Positions 43,520 to 54,430 of a stretch of DNA of 64,000 bases are shown here, piece by piece; positions within the stretch are counted from its first letter, which is position 1, and every line of letters starts with the position of its first letter. The position numbers and the translations under genes are program-made. This stretch comes from Epiperipatus broadwayi (Eukaryota > Onychophora > Udeonychophora > Euonychophora > Peripatidae). The stretch is taken from positions 1,118,001 through 1,182,000 of the forward strand of contig JAQFVV010000017.1 of assembly GCA_028023455.1 (NCBI GenBank). Reading direction: 5' to 3'. The notes beneath the pieces are model-generated. The model did no database searches. It had not been told where the DNA came from and was given only the letters and a program-made list of their open reading frames with translations.

Positions 43520-45837
43520 ATTCAATAATTTTATTTCTTAAACTCTCCAGTTTACTTCTGTACTAAACTACACAGGCCATATAACTGGACCAGCTAAGCG
43601 AGTACATAATCCTGCTAGTTTATCTTTGCAATAAACCAAATACGCAGGGGGTGCAACCCAGTTTGCGATTCTAGCTGTAAGCTTTTTATTTATGTTAGTA
43701 TGTATATCCGTACATAAGTTTAAATTTAGTTTCATAAAAAATAAAAAACGATACACTATTATAAATAAAGTTTTTAAAAAATCGAATTTTTTGTTTTTAT
43801 AAAATAGTTGTTATTAAAAAAAAAATTATTTGAAACGTATTACTTTTTTTTTTTTTACTTAATTATTGGAATTTAAAGTATAAATCACGCTCTATAAATC
43901 AAATCAAAAAATATGTATACATTTAAATTGTCAATTCGTAAAGTAAAAACAAATCATGCCAAAATAAAACTAATTAATATCTTATTAATAATCTTTATAA
44001 TTTAAAATTAATTTATTGAGGTCTTCAGGTTTTAATGAATCCATAAACAGGGCCCAGGCAGTCTAATTACTATTTATCTCAATATTTTAGATATGCAGCG
44101 AAGCGTCAGGTTTTACTTACTAAGTCTTTATATGTAATAATGACAACTATTTTAAAAATATTTTTTTTCATGTTTTATAACTACTCAAGCGAATAAGAAA
44201 AATTACATACAAATGATACGTTATTTTTCTTCTAACTATCTTTACAATATGAAATAAAATATGAATTCAGAATACATTTTATCTAAGCTCTTGTATATAT
44301 AAAAAGTGTTATCTCTCTTTTTTTAATGTCTCCAGGGTGTAAAAGCATTCAATTTACTTCATATATTTAAATTTTTAATATTAAATAAGAGAGAAAAAAG
44401 AACTATTGATAAATCTACCAAAATCTTCAACACTGACAAAAAAAGGGATTTGCTTTCATAAATTTCAACTTTGAGTGAAGATTTTACCATAACTTGAGTT
44501 TCAGATAAACATGACAGACGCAATTAGTTGTGATTCATAGCTTTAGCTTACAATCTTCAAAAAAAAAAAAAAAATGAAAGAAAGAAAGAAAAAGGATTTT
44601 ATATTTCTTTTTAAAAACTTGGCATTTCTTTTAATGAAACGCGTTGATACAAACTTTTAATATTATTAAATATGTACACTAAACATTGGAAAATTTTTGT
44701 CATATGTATAGTTACACACACATACAATAAATAAGTTATTAATATAGCCATTACAGCAATGTAAGAAAGCCTATCATGTGGGAATAATTGCATTAGTTTA
44801 CCATTTTTCTCAGATTAAAAATGTATAGACATTTCAGTAATTAATTAAATATTAGTTAATAAATGTGTTTCTTATTATTCTAATCCGGATTTTAAAGTCA
44901 TATTCTATGTTACTCAAACGAGAATTGAGTTACTATCCATAAATAAAAACCCGCGATGACAAAATAAAAACGTCTTCCAGTATTGGTGGCTGAACTATAT
45001 ACCTATGATGGTTCCATAGCTATCATAAAGCAAAATAAGGCAATGCATGACCCTCTGGATCTTAGGAGTACTTTGGTAGTCAATCATTAACTTAAAGAAT
45101 GGTTTTGACAATAAGGTACATCTTATAAATATTAAAAAGGGTCCTTTTTTGGAATGTGGCACAGAGGTCCACAAATTCTTTCTACACCAACAATCTGAAA
45201 ATAATGAACTAATGATTGGTTTTTGTCAGTACAATTTTAAGTTTAACTAGACTTAGTAATCAGAGATTATCCTCTGTGATGTAATAATCAGACAAATACA
45301 TAAGCCAGAATAAAGAAATTGTTAAATATTAACCTTCTCAAATCATAACAATACTCTCACACCCGATATCCAAAAATCATTGTTTTACTGTCAACCTACA
45401 AAGCTTAGTGTTGGCCAATCATCATAAGTCTCTTATAACATCAATAATCTTCTGATACTAAGTGTGGCAATGAGATTGGGTACTTGTGCAACTATAATTT
45501 TACCTTTTAACAACATATACAGCATTTCATATTCCGAATTCCTTTTTTCATTTTATTTTAGCTCAAACCCTTAAAAATTAAGAAAGTAATGATGGGAACA
45601 GCGTTAATACACTGATCATTAGATGCAAAAGTTTTTTCAAAGCAGTACCATTACTATTAAATCAGTTTGAAACTGGATTTAAGACACTAGTTCCAGCTAG
45701 TGAATTTAGGCAGCCCTATTTGGAGATTCTCCTGCCTAACACAGAAGTGGAAGAGGCCTAGAAAATATGGTTCAAAAATGATCTCTCTCACAGTGTCTGG
45801 CTAAGTTGCATATATAACAGATTATTCATTATACCAC
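43520..45837. other. Anonymous AT-rich DNA
   Basis: No gene or dispersed repeat recognised. A-rich run with GAAAGAAAGAAAG at 44560-44595. Confidence 0.5.
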
Positions 45838-45912
45838 TAACCATCATATGATCACCATTCTTTATGTTTACACATGTTTACACAGAGACTAAACTCTACA
45901 TACTGTAAGAAG
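45838..45912 (-). mobile_element. H1 junction fragment
   Basis: ATATGATCACCATTCTTTATG, then TTTACACATGTTTACACAGA and GACTAAACTCTACATACTG: the end of one H1 unit joined to the start of the next. Confidence 0.5.
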
Positions 45913-46009
45913 TATATAGTCGCAGAAGTATATACTATACTATGCCTTGCAACCATAGAACAATTTTGATTATTTTTGGGTAACTCCTTATATATCCATT
46001 TTATTTAAT

Positions 46010-47116
46010 CATTCAGATTTGGTTAATGACATCCAGATTAATGTAGTCAAAACAGTTCTTTGTACTCTTAAAAAATTGAAAAGCTTTGGGTCTGGTAGCT
46101 TCAAAACTATACATTTTTTAAAAGGAATATTAAAAAAGCTACGAGTCCTGGCTAAATACTTCTATTAGCATCAAAAATAATAAAAAAATCAAGGAATATA
46201 TGGACTCATGAAGTTATGTCACTTAATCTTAAGAATTTTTCTGTTGTTCCAATTTTTAAAAATAAAAAGAATAGATAACACTGTGATGATTAGTGTGGAA
46301 TATCATTATTATCCCTTATGGCAAAAGTATTTTCAAGCATTTTGTTGAATAGATTGTGTCCACTTATGGATGAATGTGACCAAAGACTCATTGTGGTTTT
46401 AGAGAATCAAGAAGCATTATAGATATGGTTTTGTTGTTAGGAAAATACAAGAAAGGTGTCAAAAACAACAACATGATTTATATATACTGCTTTTATTAAT
46501 TTGGTCAAGGTGATTGATTCAGTTAAATAAACAGGTTTGTGGCATCATTTAAAATTAAATGGTTGTTCACCAAAAATTATTAATATTATATAGTTTCTAC
46601 ATGTTGAAATGAACAAAATGTTATATCTAAAAGTGGACTGTGCATTTGAAATTAAAAGTGGTGTTGAACAAGGATGTGTACTTACTCCTACATTGTTTAC
46701 AATTTTTATGACAGTTGTCTTTAAAATGCTTATAGGTGGGACTTCTTGGATTCTGGATTTATATTATGCCAATGATTGTACTACTTTCATCAGTTCAAAA
46801 GACTATTCATAGAATATATTTAATGTTTTGAACGCACTGAAATTCATTATCAGTAATGTTCAAAAACACGGATTCAAACACGGATTCACTATCAATCAGT
46901 GGAAGAAAAAAAATCTTTAGCAACTTTTAATTTGGATAGTTATCAAGTTGAGAATGCAAATTGATTTAAATATGTTAGTAGTTTTGTAAGTAGAAAAGTA
47001 CGTTTAAATGCTGAATTATGTTGAGTTACAAAACAGTCTCAAGTTAAAAAATAGAATATTTCATCACAGAGAAATAACCCCTGCAACTAAGGTCGCTGTA
47101 TATAATATTATTTTAC
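46010..47116 (+). pseudogene. Second LINE reverse-transcriptase relic, 5' part
   Basis: Broken frames recover the RT domain in order: a KKLKSFGSGSFKTI-like segment (46075), GISLLSLMAKVFSSILLNRL (46291, RT fingers), TAFINLVKVIDSV (46485), FEIKSGVEQGCVLTPTLFTI (46636, palm block B), then YYANDCTTFISS (46765) where the catalytic FADD box has become YAND, and ITPATKVAVYNIIL (47075). Multiple stops and frameshifts. Longest clean frame 46609-46812. A different family from the RTE-like copies. Interrupted at 47116 by an H1 insertion and resumed at 47592. Confidence 0.7.
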
Positions 47117-47581
47117 ACAGAGACTAAACTCTCCATATAGTAGCGCCACTCAGTGCAAGCCAGAGTAATCAATGGATACAAGAGCTTTGTGCATAAAATC
47201 ATTATCTAGTGTCTACTCATCTAATATCCCCACACTACTTTCTAGCTTATGGCTTTTATCAGTGAGGAGCCTTGGATTTGAGAACACTGCACCTAGATTT
47301 TAGGATCTAATGCAACCACTAGCTGCCACCTTTTATCTTATTAGTTAACTATAAAGCTTTGAATGCAAAATGAAAAGAATAATGTTTTCAATTCAAGTTC
47401 ATTAGCTTACATAGTTATATAGATCTGAACTCAATTGAGCATCCGTACTTTTTGGTGTCGTTGGTTCTTTAATAACCACAGTCACCATAATCCTATTGGC
47501 TAGGGTTGGTATTAAACCACTAAATATCACATGATTGATCACCATTCTTTATGCTTACACAAACTGTTTTCACAGTAGTCA
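47117..47581 (-). mobile_element. Full-length H1 unit inserted in the LINE, with 10-bp target duplication
   Basis: A 465-bp H1 unit is flanked by the direct repeat ATTATTTTAC at 47107-47116 and 47582-47591. It starts ACAGAGACTAAACTCTCC and ends TTACACAAACTGTTTTCACAG-TAGTC, so the two ends overlap in sequence (ACAG..AG..), as in a unit opened from a head-to-tail tandem. It includes AGCCAGAGTAATCAATGGAT, GTGCATAAAATC, the degraded hammerhead (minus strand, core CTGATAA, and GAAAG), and ATCCTATTGGCTAGGG. This defines the H1 unit length and shows it was mobile. Confidence 0.8.
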
Positions 47582-47591
47582 ATTATTTTAC

Positions 47592-47990
47592 CTAATTTAT
47601 TGTATGAAAAGGTGCATTATAAAGACAATATTAAAGTTTCATTTGAGGATTCTCTATAAAATTATAAAAATATAATGCCAAAATCATAGAGTCCACTATT
47701 ATAAAATCACATCTTCATTGAATTGAACATATTAAACAAATAAACAAGATTCTATGTTAGAAAGTTTATAATAAATTTGAGCATGGCTTTAATGGGAGAG
47801 GTAGACCCTATCTATGTTATAAGGGAAGACAATTGAAAGAAGGGCAATGTTGATTGTTTTCACTGGGAAAAAATATGACAGAGAATACATTGGCAAGCTA
47901 CAAATAGACATGGCATTAAAATATTTTAAAAAAAAATCTACTGAAGAAATTAAAGGTAGCACTGCAAAATATCAAACAGAAAAATGGACC
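47592..47990 (+). pseudogene. Second LINE relic, 3' part after the H1 insertion
   Basis: Resumes at LPNLLYEKVHYKDNIK (the LPxLLYG-type block that follows VYxAxx in LINE proteins), then broken frames to a GRGRPYLCYKGRQLKEG-like segment (47796-47845), recalling the GRPRKRYKD tail of such proteins. Peptide order continues that of 46010-47116, which supports a single element split by insertion. Confidence 0.5.
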
Positions 47991-48324
47991 AGCATATTTT
48001 CTATGTAGACATATTTGTGGTTCACAGATGCAAAACTCATTTTTAGAACATTTTTTTCTTTCCTTACTTTTTCTTCTTCCTTTGCAGTTGCAATGTCTAT
48101 ATATATTTCTGAGACGCTCCTACACAGACATATATATTAATGAACATGCTAATAGTTCTAAACAAGCTCTTTCAATAAATGCTGCAAAAGAACCATTTAA
48201 AATTTCTGTCCAGAATTATCCTATCCCCAAGCTGATTTCAAGCCAATAACTCTCATCAGTAGGCACTAGGACATTCATTTATTACTAATATATATATATA
48301 TACAAATAAAATGTCCATTAATTA
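47991..48324. other. Anonymous DNA
   Basis: A 73-codon frame at 48028-48249 begins with a hydrophobic stretch but has no recognised family or splice context. I do not call it a gene. Confidence 0.35.
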
Positions 48325-48662
48325 AAAATTATTGTAATAACAATAAAAATAATAAATATAATGGTAATTAACTATTATATAGTCTTTCAATTCACAGAAG
48401 TACTTTCTGTTAATTCCTTAACCTTCCTCAACTGCCAGTTACATTAAAAAAACATAACAGAAGTGTGTTTGGTTCTATTATGTTTTTTTAATTTAATGGC
48501 AGTTGAGGAGGTTAATTCATGGGATTTAAATTAATGATGTTTGTTTCGATTATGTTTTTTAAATTAATGGAAGTTGGAGGATTAAGGAATTAACCATACG
48601 TACTTATGTGGATTGAAAGAATAATAGTTAATTACCATTACATTTATTATTTTTATTGTTAT
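48325..48662. repeat. Foldback element, family A, expanded centre
   Basis: Arms (TAACAATAAAAATAATAAATA with its complement, AACTATTATATAGTCTTTC, GAAGTACTTTCTGTTAATTCC) match the foldback at 8993-9186. The centre holds two or three partial copies of an ATTAATGGCAGTTGAGGA-like segment and its complement, so it is longer than at 9 kb. Confidence 0.75.
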
Positions 48663-48727
48663 ATATATATATACACAAGGGAATCAAGTCATATGTTTGT
48701 GACTTAATTTAATAAGCTTGTACTACA

Positions 48728-48892
48728 AATGTTATATAATGAGCATTAATAGCTCTTAACAAGCTTTTCCAAATATCCCTATTCTTAGATCCTTCACTGA
48801 TAACAGCCACAGCTAGAAAACGGTTGGTCTGGGGATAGGGATATATGGAAAAGCCTTTAAGAGCTATTAATGCTCATTATATAATACATATA
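48728..48892. repeat. Foldback enclosing a hammerhead-like segment
   Basis: TATATAATGAGCATTAATAGC at the left pairs with GCTATTAATGCTCATTATATA at the right, and CTTTTCCAAATATCCCTATTC with its partner. The loop reads ATCCTTCA, CTGATAA, CAGCCACAGCT, A, GAAAAC, GGTTGGTC, TGGGGAT: the H1 hammerhead layout with a core change and insertions. Confidence 0.75.
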
Positions 48893-48895
48893 GTT

Positions 48896-50460
48896 CATAT
48901 CAAATGCATCTTGGAATTACTAATATTTTTTCTGTTTTGTTAATTGTATGTTTAAAAACAGAATATAATAGTCACACATTATTAAATAGACAAATTTAAT
49001 TTTTGATATGACATTAAAGTGTATATCTGAGCTAAAGAAATATAATAATTTATAACCATAAAAAATATTAGTGAATATTAATGAACTTCTTTAAAGATAG
49101 AAGTGACTGAATACGTATTAATAAAGGGATACTTATAAACTAATAAGCAGTGCTAACAGTGAATATTGCAATGATATGATGAATTAGATAAACTAATGAG
49201 ACATGGTTTGTAACAAAATATATCTTGGAAGCAATTTACAGTTTCTTGAGACTGTCATCTGTGTGTTTAAAGAATTAACATATTTTTAGCTATTTGAAAA
49301 ATATTTATATATTTGCCTGACAATCAAATAATATCTGATGATACACTGTATTACTAATAAAATAATTACTGCAGAATATGAATAAAAATAGAAACATATT
49401 ACACAAATGACGAATAAATATACATAAATCAACCTATTTTTTAATGATCAAAGCTATTCCTTATTTTATTATAATATTCTACTTATGCTGATTAAGAATA
49501 TCAATGGTTCAGTTGCATATACTATATTCCAAATATCAAATATCTTTTTTTATTATTTTTCCTGGTGTGATATTAGGAATTATAGTCGCAATGTTGCTTT
49601 CTAAAATTTTTATCTTTTTTAGTATCTCCACGTACAGTTCCCTATCTTGTATAAAGTCTAAATTAAACTTTCACCAAATGCAGTTAACAGTTCCTAGTAG
49701 AACACCTCAGCTGACATTCAAAGTTTTAGATACACAAAATATGGAAATTAGACAATCAATGATTCATCTTTTCTTATTCCTCTTTAACAACTCTCATCAT
49801 CATCACATCGTTGCTACATCCCAAGTCTTTTTTGGATACTATTATTATTAAATATTCTTCTAAACTTGTCTTCTAATCTGTCCAGTTTTTAAAAGCAACT
49901 ACCTTATCTGATTCTTTTTTTTTTTTCATAATTTTTATTTAGTTTATCTTGATACACTTTATACTTCCAAATTTTGATCGATGTTTATTTGTCATAACTG
50001 TAGCTTCTATCTTTTTTTTGAATAATCTATTTCCATTTTTATAAACTGTTTGTGCAATAGGGTTTTCATATTTCTTCCCTCTCTAGCATGGTAAAGTTTA
50101 TTTTTTATTAGTTCCTTTCATCACTCATTATTATTTGAATAATGTACTAATATTTTTCTAAGGTGATTTCAGTATACAATATGCATACAAAACCTATTAG
50201 CTAGAAATCGAAATCATTAATAATTTGATACTCATAAAAAAAAAAAATCCAAATCATTTTACATTTCTTCTACTCATGAAAATTTTTATTTTAAGTTATT
50301 ATAAGTAATAAGTGCAACATTATTTCCAACATATGTAATATTTGTTGAAATATTTATTAATAGCTTTTGGTTTATTAGTCATGATTGGATAAATATATAT
50401 ATATATAATATTTGTTAAAAACTATTAATTTATAATATACGAGTATATATACGTAATATA
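48896..50460. other. Anonymous AT-rich DNA
   Basis: A 115-codon frame (49504-49851) is hydrophobic and His-rich at its end. I see no domain and do not call it. Confidence 0.45.
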
Positions 50461-50464
50461 GAGA

Positions 50465-50645
50465 ATCTGACTGAACGCCGTCTTTCAACCTCCCTTCAAC
50501 TACCCACCCTATCTCATATAACTGATACACATGACCACACACCTGTGAAAAAGATAAATGGTATCCTATATATGTATTTCGTTCTGAACCAGCTATCATC
50601 AGTTAGTCCATATCATCATCTCTCACATATATATATAATCAGGGC
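50465..50645 (-). mobile_element. H2 SINE-like copy
   Basis: Minus strand: CTGATGA at the complement of 50596-50602, stem II remnant AGCTGGTTCAG, GAAA, TACATATA, TAGGAT, then CTTTTTCACAGGTGTGTGG and GATAGGGTGGGTAGTTGAAG. Core strands are intact, stems I and II weakened. Confidence 0.6.
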
Positions 50646-50690
50646 TCAGTGTATATTAGAATAGCAAATTTTAAGATTTCAACTATTTAT

Positions 50691-51118
50691 ATATCATCAT
50701 ATCTTCTAACAATATGTCCATCTCAACTACCTTTAGTCTCTTAATTATTTTAATGATGTAAATAACACCTATTTGTTTTCTCTTGTGTACTTCGTTTTTG
50801 ATCTCTTCTTATTACTTCTAACATACTTCTCTTCATACTTTTTTGAATCGTCTGAATTCTCCTTATTTTTTCTGTTAAATGTGCAAGTCTCACATTTCTA
50901 AGTAAAAACTGGTAAAACACATTTATTAAAAATCTTTCTTTTCAAACATATGGGCATATTTCCTTTTAATGTTAAGTTATTTATACCAAGAATTTAATTC
51001 TATGATTAATTTCATCCATTATGTTTCCATCTGTAGTATTAATCTGACCAAGATATGTGTAATTATTAACTACTTCTAATTCATCATTATCAAACTTATT
51101 TTCTTCTTTTGAAAAAAT
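50691..51118 (-). pseudogene. RTE-like retrotransposon relic
   Basis: Minus strand. The frame at 50981-51220 contains DELEVVNNYTYLGQI, TTDGNIMDEINHRIKF, then broken frames continue with segments equivalent to the KGNMPxCLKRK, RNVRLAHLT and SMKRSMLEVIRRDQK-like blocks, and the ISVIYI/VTDLI region, to about 50691. It covers the post-catalytic RT region and part of the tail; diverged and dead. Confidence 0.75.
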
Positions 51119-52127
51119 AAAAATTGGATAATAAAGGAATTTGCTGTTAACTAAAAAGAAATCCTTTGATTTCTCTTGGAGGCTTAAGGAAATTGAGTAG
51201 GGCAAATTCCTAATGTCCACTCTATAAATTGTTGTCGTTGCAAATGTTATTACTATGTGTGTGGGTATTCAGGTATATAATGTAATGTAATCAATATTTT
51301 TATACGACTGTAATATAATTGTTATATATATATATGTTGTTATTATTTTATATATTTAAAATAAAATAAAAATATAATTATTTAAAGTGTTAATGGAAAA
51401 CTTCCTATAAACGCGCAACAAATCTTAGCAGGATAAGAATGAAATTTTGTATAAATATATATTACACGTCTATATATTAATTCATTATATTAACATACTT
51501 ATCAATGTGTTAATAATTAACTAGTATTTTTTAAATGCATTGATAAAAAAAAGAAGATATTTTCAAATGTTAAATTAACAGATCTTATTTTAGTTTAACT
51601 GCTGAAAATCATAAATTAAATTTAATGATTATTTTTTAGAGTTTTGACGGCTGATTTCTATCAGTAATAAATTGTGTTGAGATTATCCTAATTTGAGATG
51701 TAATCTTTACAAGATCAAAACAGCTTTAAACAGCAATTGTGCATTTAATCAAAAACATAATCAAGATAAACCTTATTATAAACCATTAAACAAGTAATAA
51801 AGATAAATGTTTTTTGTGACTAGAATGGGCAATTGACAAATTAATAAGGGTAATCCGAGATGATTTAATCTTTAAGCAATTGATATTTCCTACTATCTTT
51901 ATATATATATTATTAACATTTTTTAAAAAAAAATAGGTGGAAAAAAATGATAAGGTACTTTGCTGATGGTCAAATAGATTTTGGCAATTGTCACCAAATA
52001 CTTTTTACTGATTCTCTGGAGTCAATAAATCTGCTTTGCAATACATATATTTCGACTCAAAATTTCACATCATAAATATAGCAAGTATATATATATATTG
52101 TAAATTGAAGCTATTATTAAATATATC
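51119..52127. other. Anonymous AT-rich DNA
   Basis: No gene or repeat recognised. Confidence 0.5.
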
Positions 52128-52464
52128 TATACATTCAAAGATCAGTCTTTCAAGCTAATTGTGCATGCGTCTTCTGCGAGTGTTAAATAATAAATGAATA
52201 CTTCCCTCTACAATACAAGATATAGTATTTATGCAGGAATAAAAGGAATCCTCTTATTCCTACAACTCAAATTCTTTTATATGAGCAAATCTGAAGTACT
52301 GTTGAATAAAGCGTGAGAATTTGAGTTGTAGGAATAAGAGGATTCCTTTTATTCCTGCATAAATACTATATCTTGTATTGTAGAGTGAAGTATTCATTTA
52401 TTATTTAACACTCGCAGAAGACGCATGCACAATTAGCTTGAAAGGCTGATCTTTAAATGTATAC
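52128..52464. repeat. Near-perfect foldback with 150-bp arms, no hammerhead
   Basis: Left arm 52128-52274 and right arm 52315-52464 mirror each other: CAAGCTAATTGTGCATGCGTC, CTCTACAATACAAGATATAG, GGAATAAAAGGAATCCTCTT and partners. The loop is about 40 bp. Only a few mismatches, so it is young. Not related by eye to the other foldbacks. Confidence 0.9.
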
Positions 52465-52984
52465 AATTGTATGCATAGCGTTATATAAAAATAAATGTTT
52501 ATTTACTTATAAATATATCTATGTAACATATATATTGAAATTCAGGTATTTGATATTCCACCTGATGAGTGAAGACTGTTTATGCCCAATGAAAGAGAAA
52601 GGTCTGAATTTCTGCTCTGGTAGATGTTTGAGATATTGGCGGAATTGAGACGACAGAATTAATAAAAAAAAATGTGAATGTACATACATATGTGCTCTAT
52701 TTAGAATATATATGTGATATCGATATTGCTTTAACTGCTTTCATATATTTACATTGAATACCTATCTAGCGTTTAGCATTATTAGCTTTGTTATGTATAT
52801 ATGTAAATTATTTAATAAATAAAAACTCCATTACGTAAATGAACTTAAATCCACAGCCAAGGTATATTAAAGTGCAACAACCAATCAGACCAATTCTGCA
52901 GGCCGAAAGAAAATAATAGCAATCTTGTCCAAACTATTCCTGTGAATGCTTTTCTTCACTCACACATTTATTGTTTTAAACCAT
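52465..52984. other. Anonymous DNA
   Basis: A Cys-rich peptide (EDCLCPMKEKGLNFCSGRCL) lies at 52560-52650 in a short frame. I do not recognise it and the flanks do not make a clear exon. Confidence 0.3.
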
Positions 52985-53420
52985 TATAACATTACACGAT
53001 CATTATTCCTTATGCATACACAATCTGATAACACAGTATTAATTTACTCCATACAATACTGCCATCTAGTGCAAGTTATAGTAATCAATGGATAGTAGAA
53101 GTTTAGTGCATCAAAAATCCATATCTAGTGCCTATTCATCCAATATCAGTTTCTAGCTTATGGCTTTCATCAGAAAGGAGCCTTGGATCTGAAGACACTG
53201 CATCTAGATCATTGAATCTAATGCAACCCTATAGCAGCTATCTTTTACTGTTTTAGTTAACTATAATTCTATGAGCCCAAACTGAAACTACAATAATGTT
53301 TTCAATCCATGCTAATTAGCTTGTATAGTCATACAGACTTCAACCCTATTCAGTATCTATATATTTTGGTGCCTTTGGTTTTAATCACCAACATCCTTTT
53401 GCTAGGATTGGTATTAATTG
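52985..53420 (-). mobile_element. H1 copy with unit junction
   Basis: Starts with a unit-end segment (CACGATCATTATTCCTTATG, CACAATCTGATAACACAG), then a unit start (TTTACTCCATACAATACTGCC) and the body through TTGGTGCCTTTGG and TTGCTAGGATTGGTATTAA. The hammerhead segment is broken (CTGATGA kept, but the cleavage side is deleted). Confidence 0.65.
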
Positions 53421-54283
53421 TACCTGTCTTTCATACAGCACTTTTGCATTTGAGAAATCAAGAAATTCAATTTTTATATATGGCTATTGAGAGATGTGGA
53501 TAACTTTTTTTTGAGTGTTAAATGTCACATATATTTTCTTCTAAGTAACAATTTCAAAAAAATTCTAAAAATGTCAGAACAATTAAAAACAATAGAATTC
53601 AAAGCCTGTTAAACTGGACAATGATGAAAATCCACTGTTTTCTCAGAGATCTCAAACTTTGCGATATTACTTTGAGAAAATATTATGAACAACTAAAAAC
53701 TTGATTATTTTTTCACAATAATTGTGTAATAATTATTTCATATGAAGATATATATTATTACATATGTATTTTTTACAGAAATGTTTTATGCTAAACGTAA
53801 ATAAAAGGTAATGTTTTTCTGATTAATGTTACCATGGAAATTATGATCACGGCAATTATGATCTATTAGTAACACATGTTAAAAAGTATAGCAATATTGT
53901 AAAAATTACTGAAAAATTGTAATCTTTAAAAACATAAGCTGATAGATTTACCAGATATTGATAATTATTCATTCACATTTTAAACATAAACCTCAAACAA
54001 AGATTTCATTCATTTTTCAAAATGAATCTCCTCTCCTTGAAAGTTGAATGATAAAATGGTGCTTTGTTTTGATTAAAATCTAATCTTTAAAATAATCGTG
54101 AAAGTCACATCTGATGTTTTAGAATTTCTTTAATTTCTAAACAAAAACATCTATCAAATGAAGTTAAATTAATTTTATTCTGATATATAATAATAGTTTA
54201 ATACTAAAATGAAAGTTGAAAGTTTATAGTAAAGGAAAATAAATAAAATTGTTACAAGGTTAGTGCATTGTAAGAGGATTAAA
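53421..54283. other. Anonymous AT-rich DNA
   Basis: No gene or repeat recognised. Confidence 0.5.
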
Positions 54284-54430
54284 CCATTATATGATTGCAT
54301 AATCACCATTTCTTATGCTTACACTATCTATTAACACAATAGCAATTTACTCTATACAATATTATCAATACAACCCATAGTAATCAATGGATGATAGAAT
54401 ATTAGTGCATCAATTCTATATTTATAGCCC
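54284..54430 (-). mobile_element. H1 junction fragment
   Basis: ATGATTGCATAATCACCATT, TTATGCTTACACTATCTATT, ACACAATAGCAATTTACTC and CATAGTAATCAATGGAT: unit end, junction and unit start of H1, diverged and truncated. Confidence 0.55.

Noticed and set aside
49504-49851. Frame of 115 codons with hydrophobic segments
   Set aside because: AT-rich DNA gives many hydrophobic frames by chance; no domain or splice context recognised.
52560-52650. Cys-rich peptide as a small secreted protein
   Set aside because: No signal peptide, no splice borders and only about 30 codons of unusual composition.
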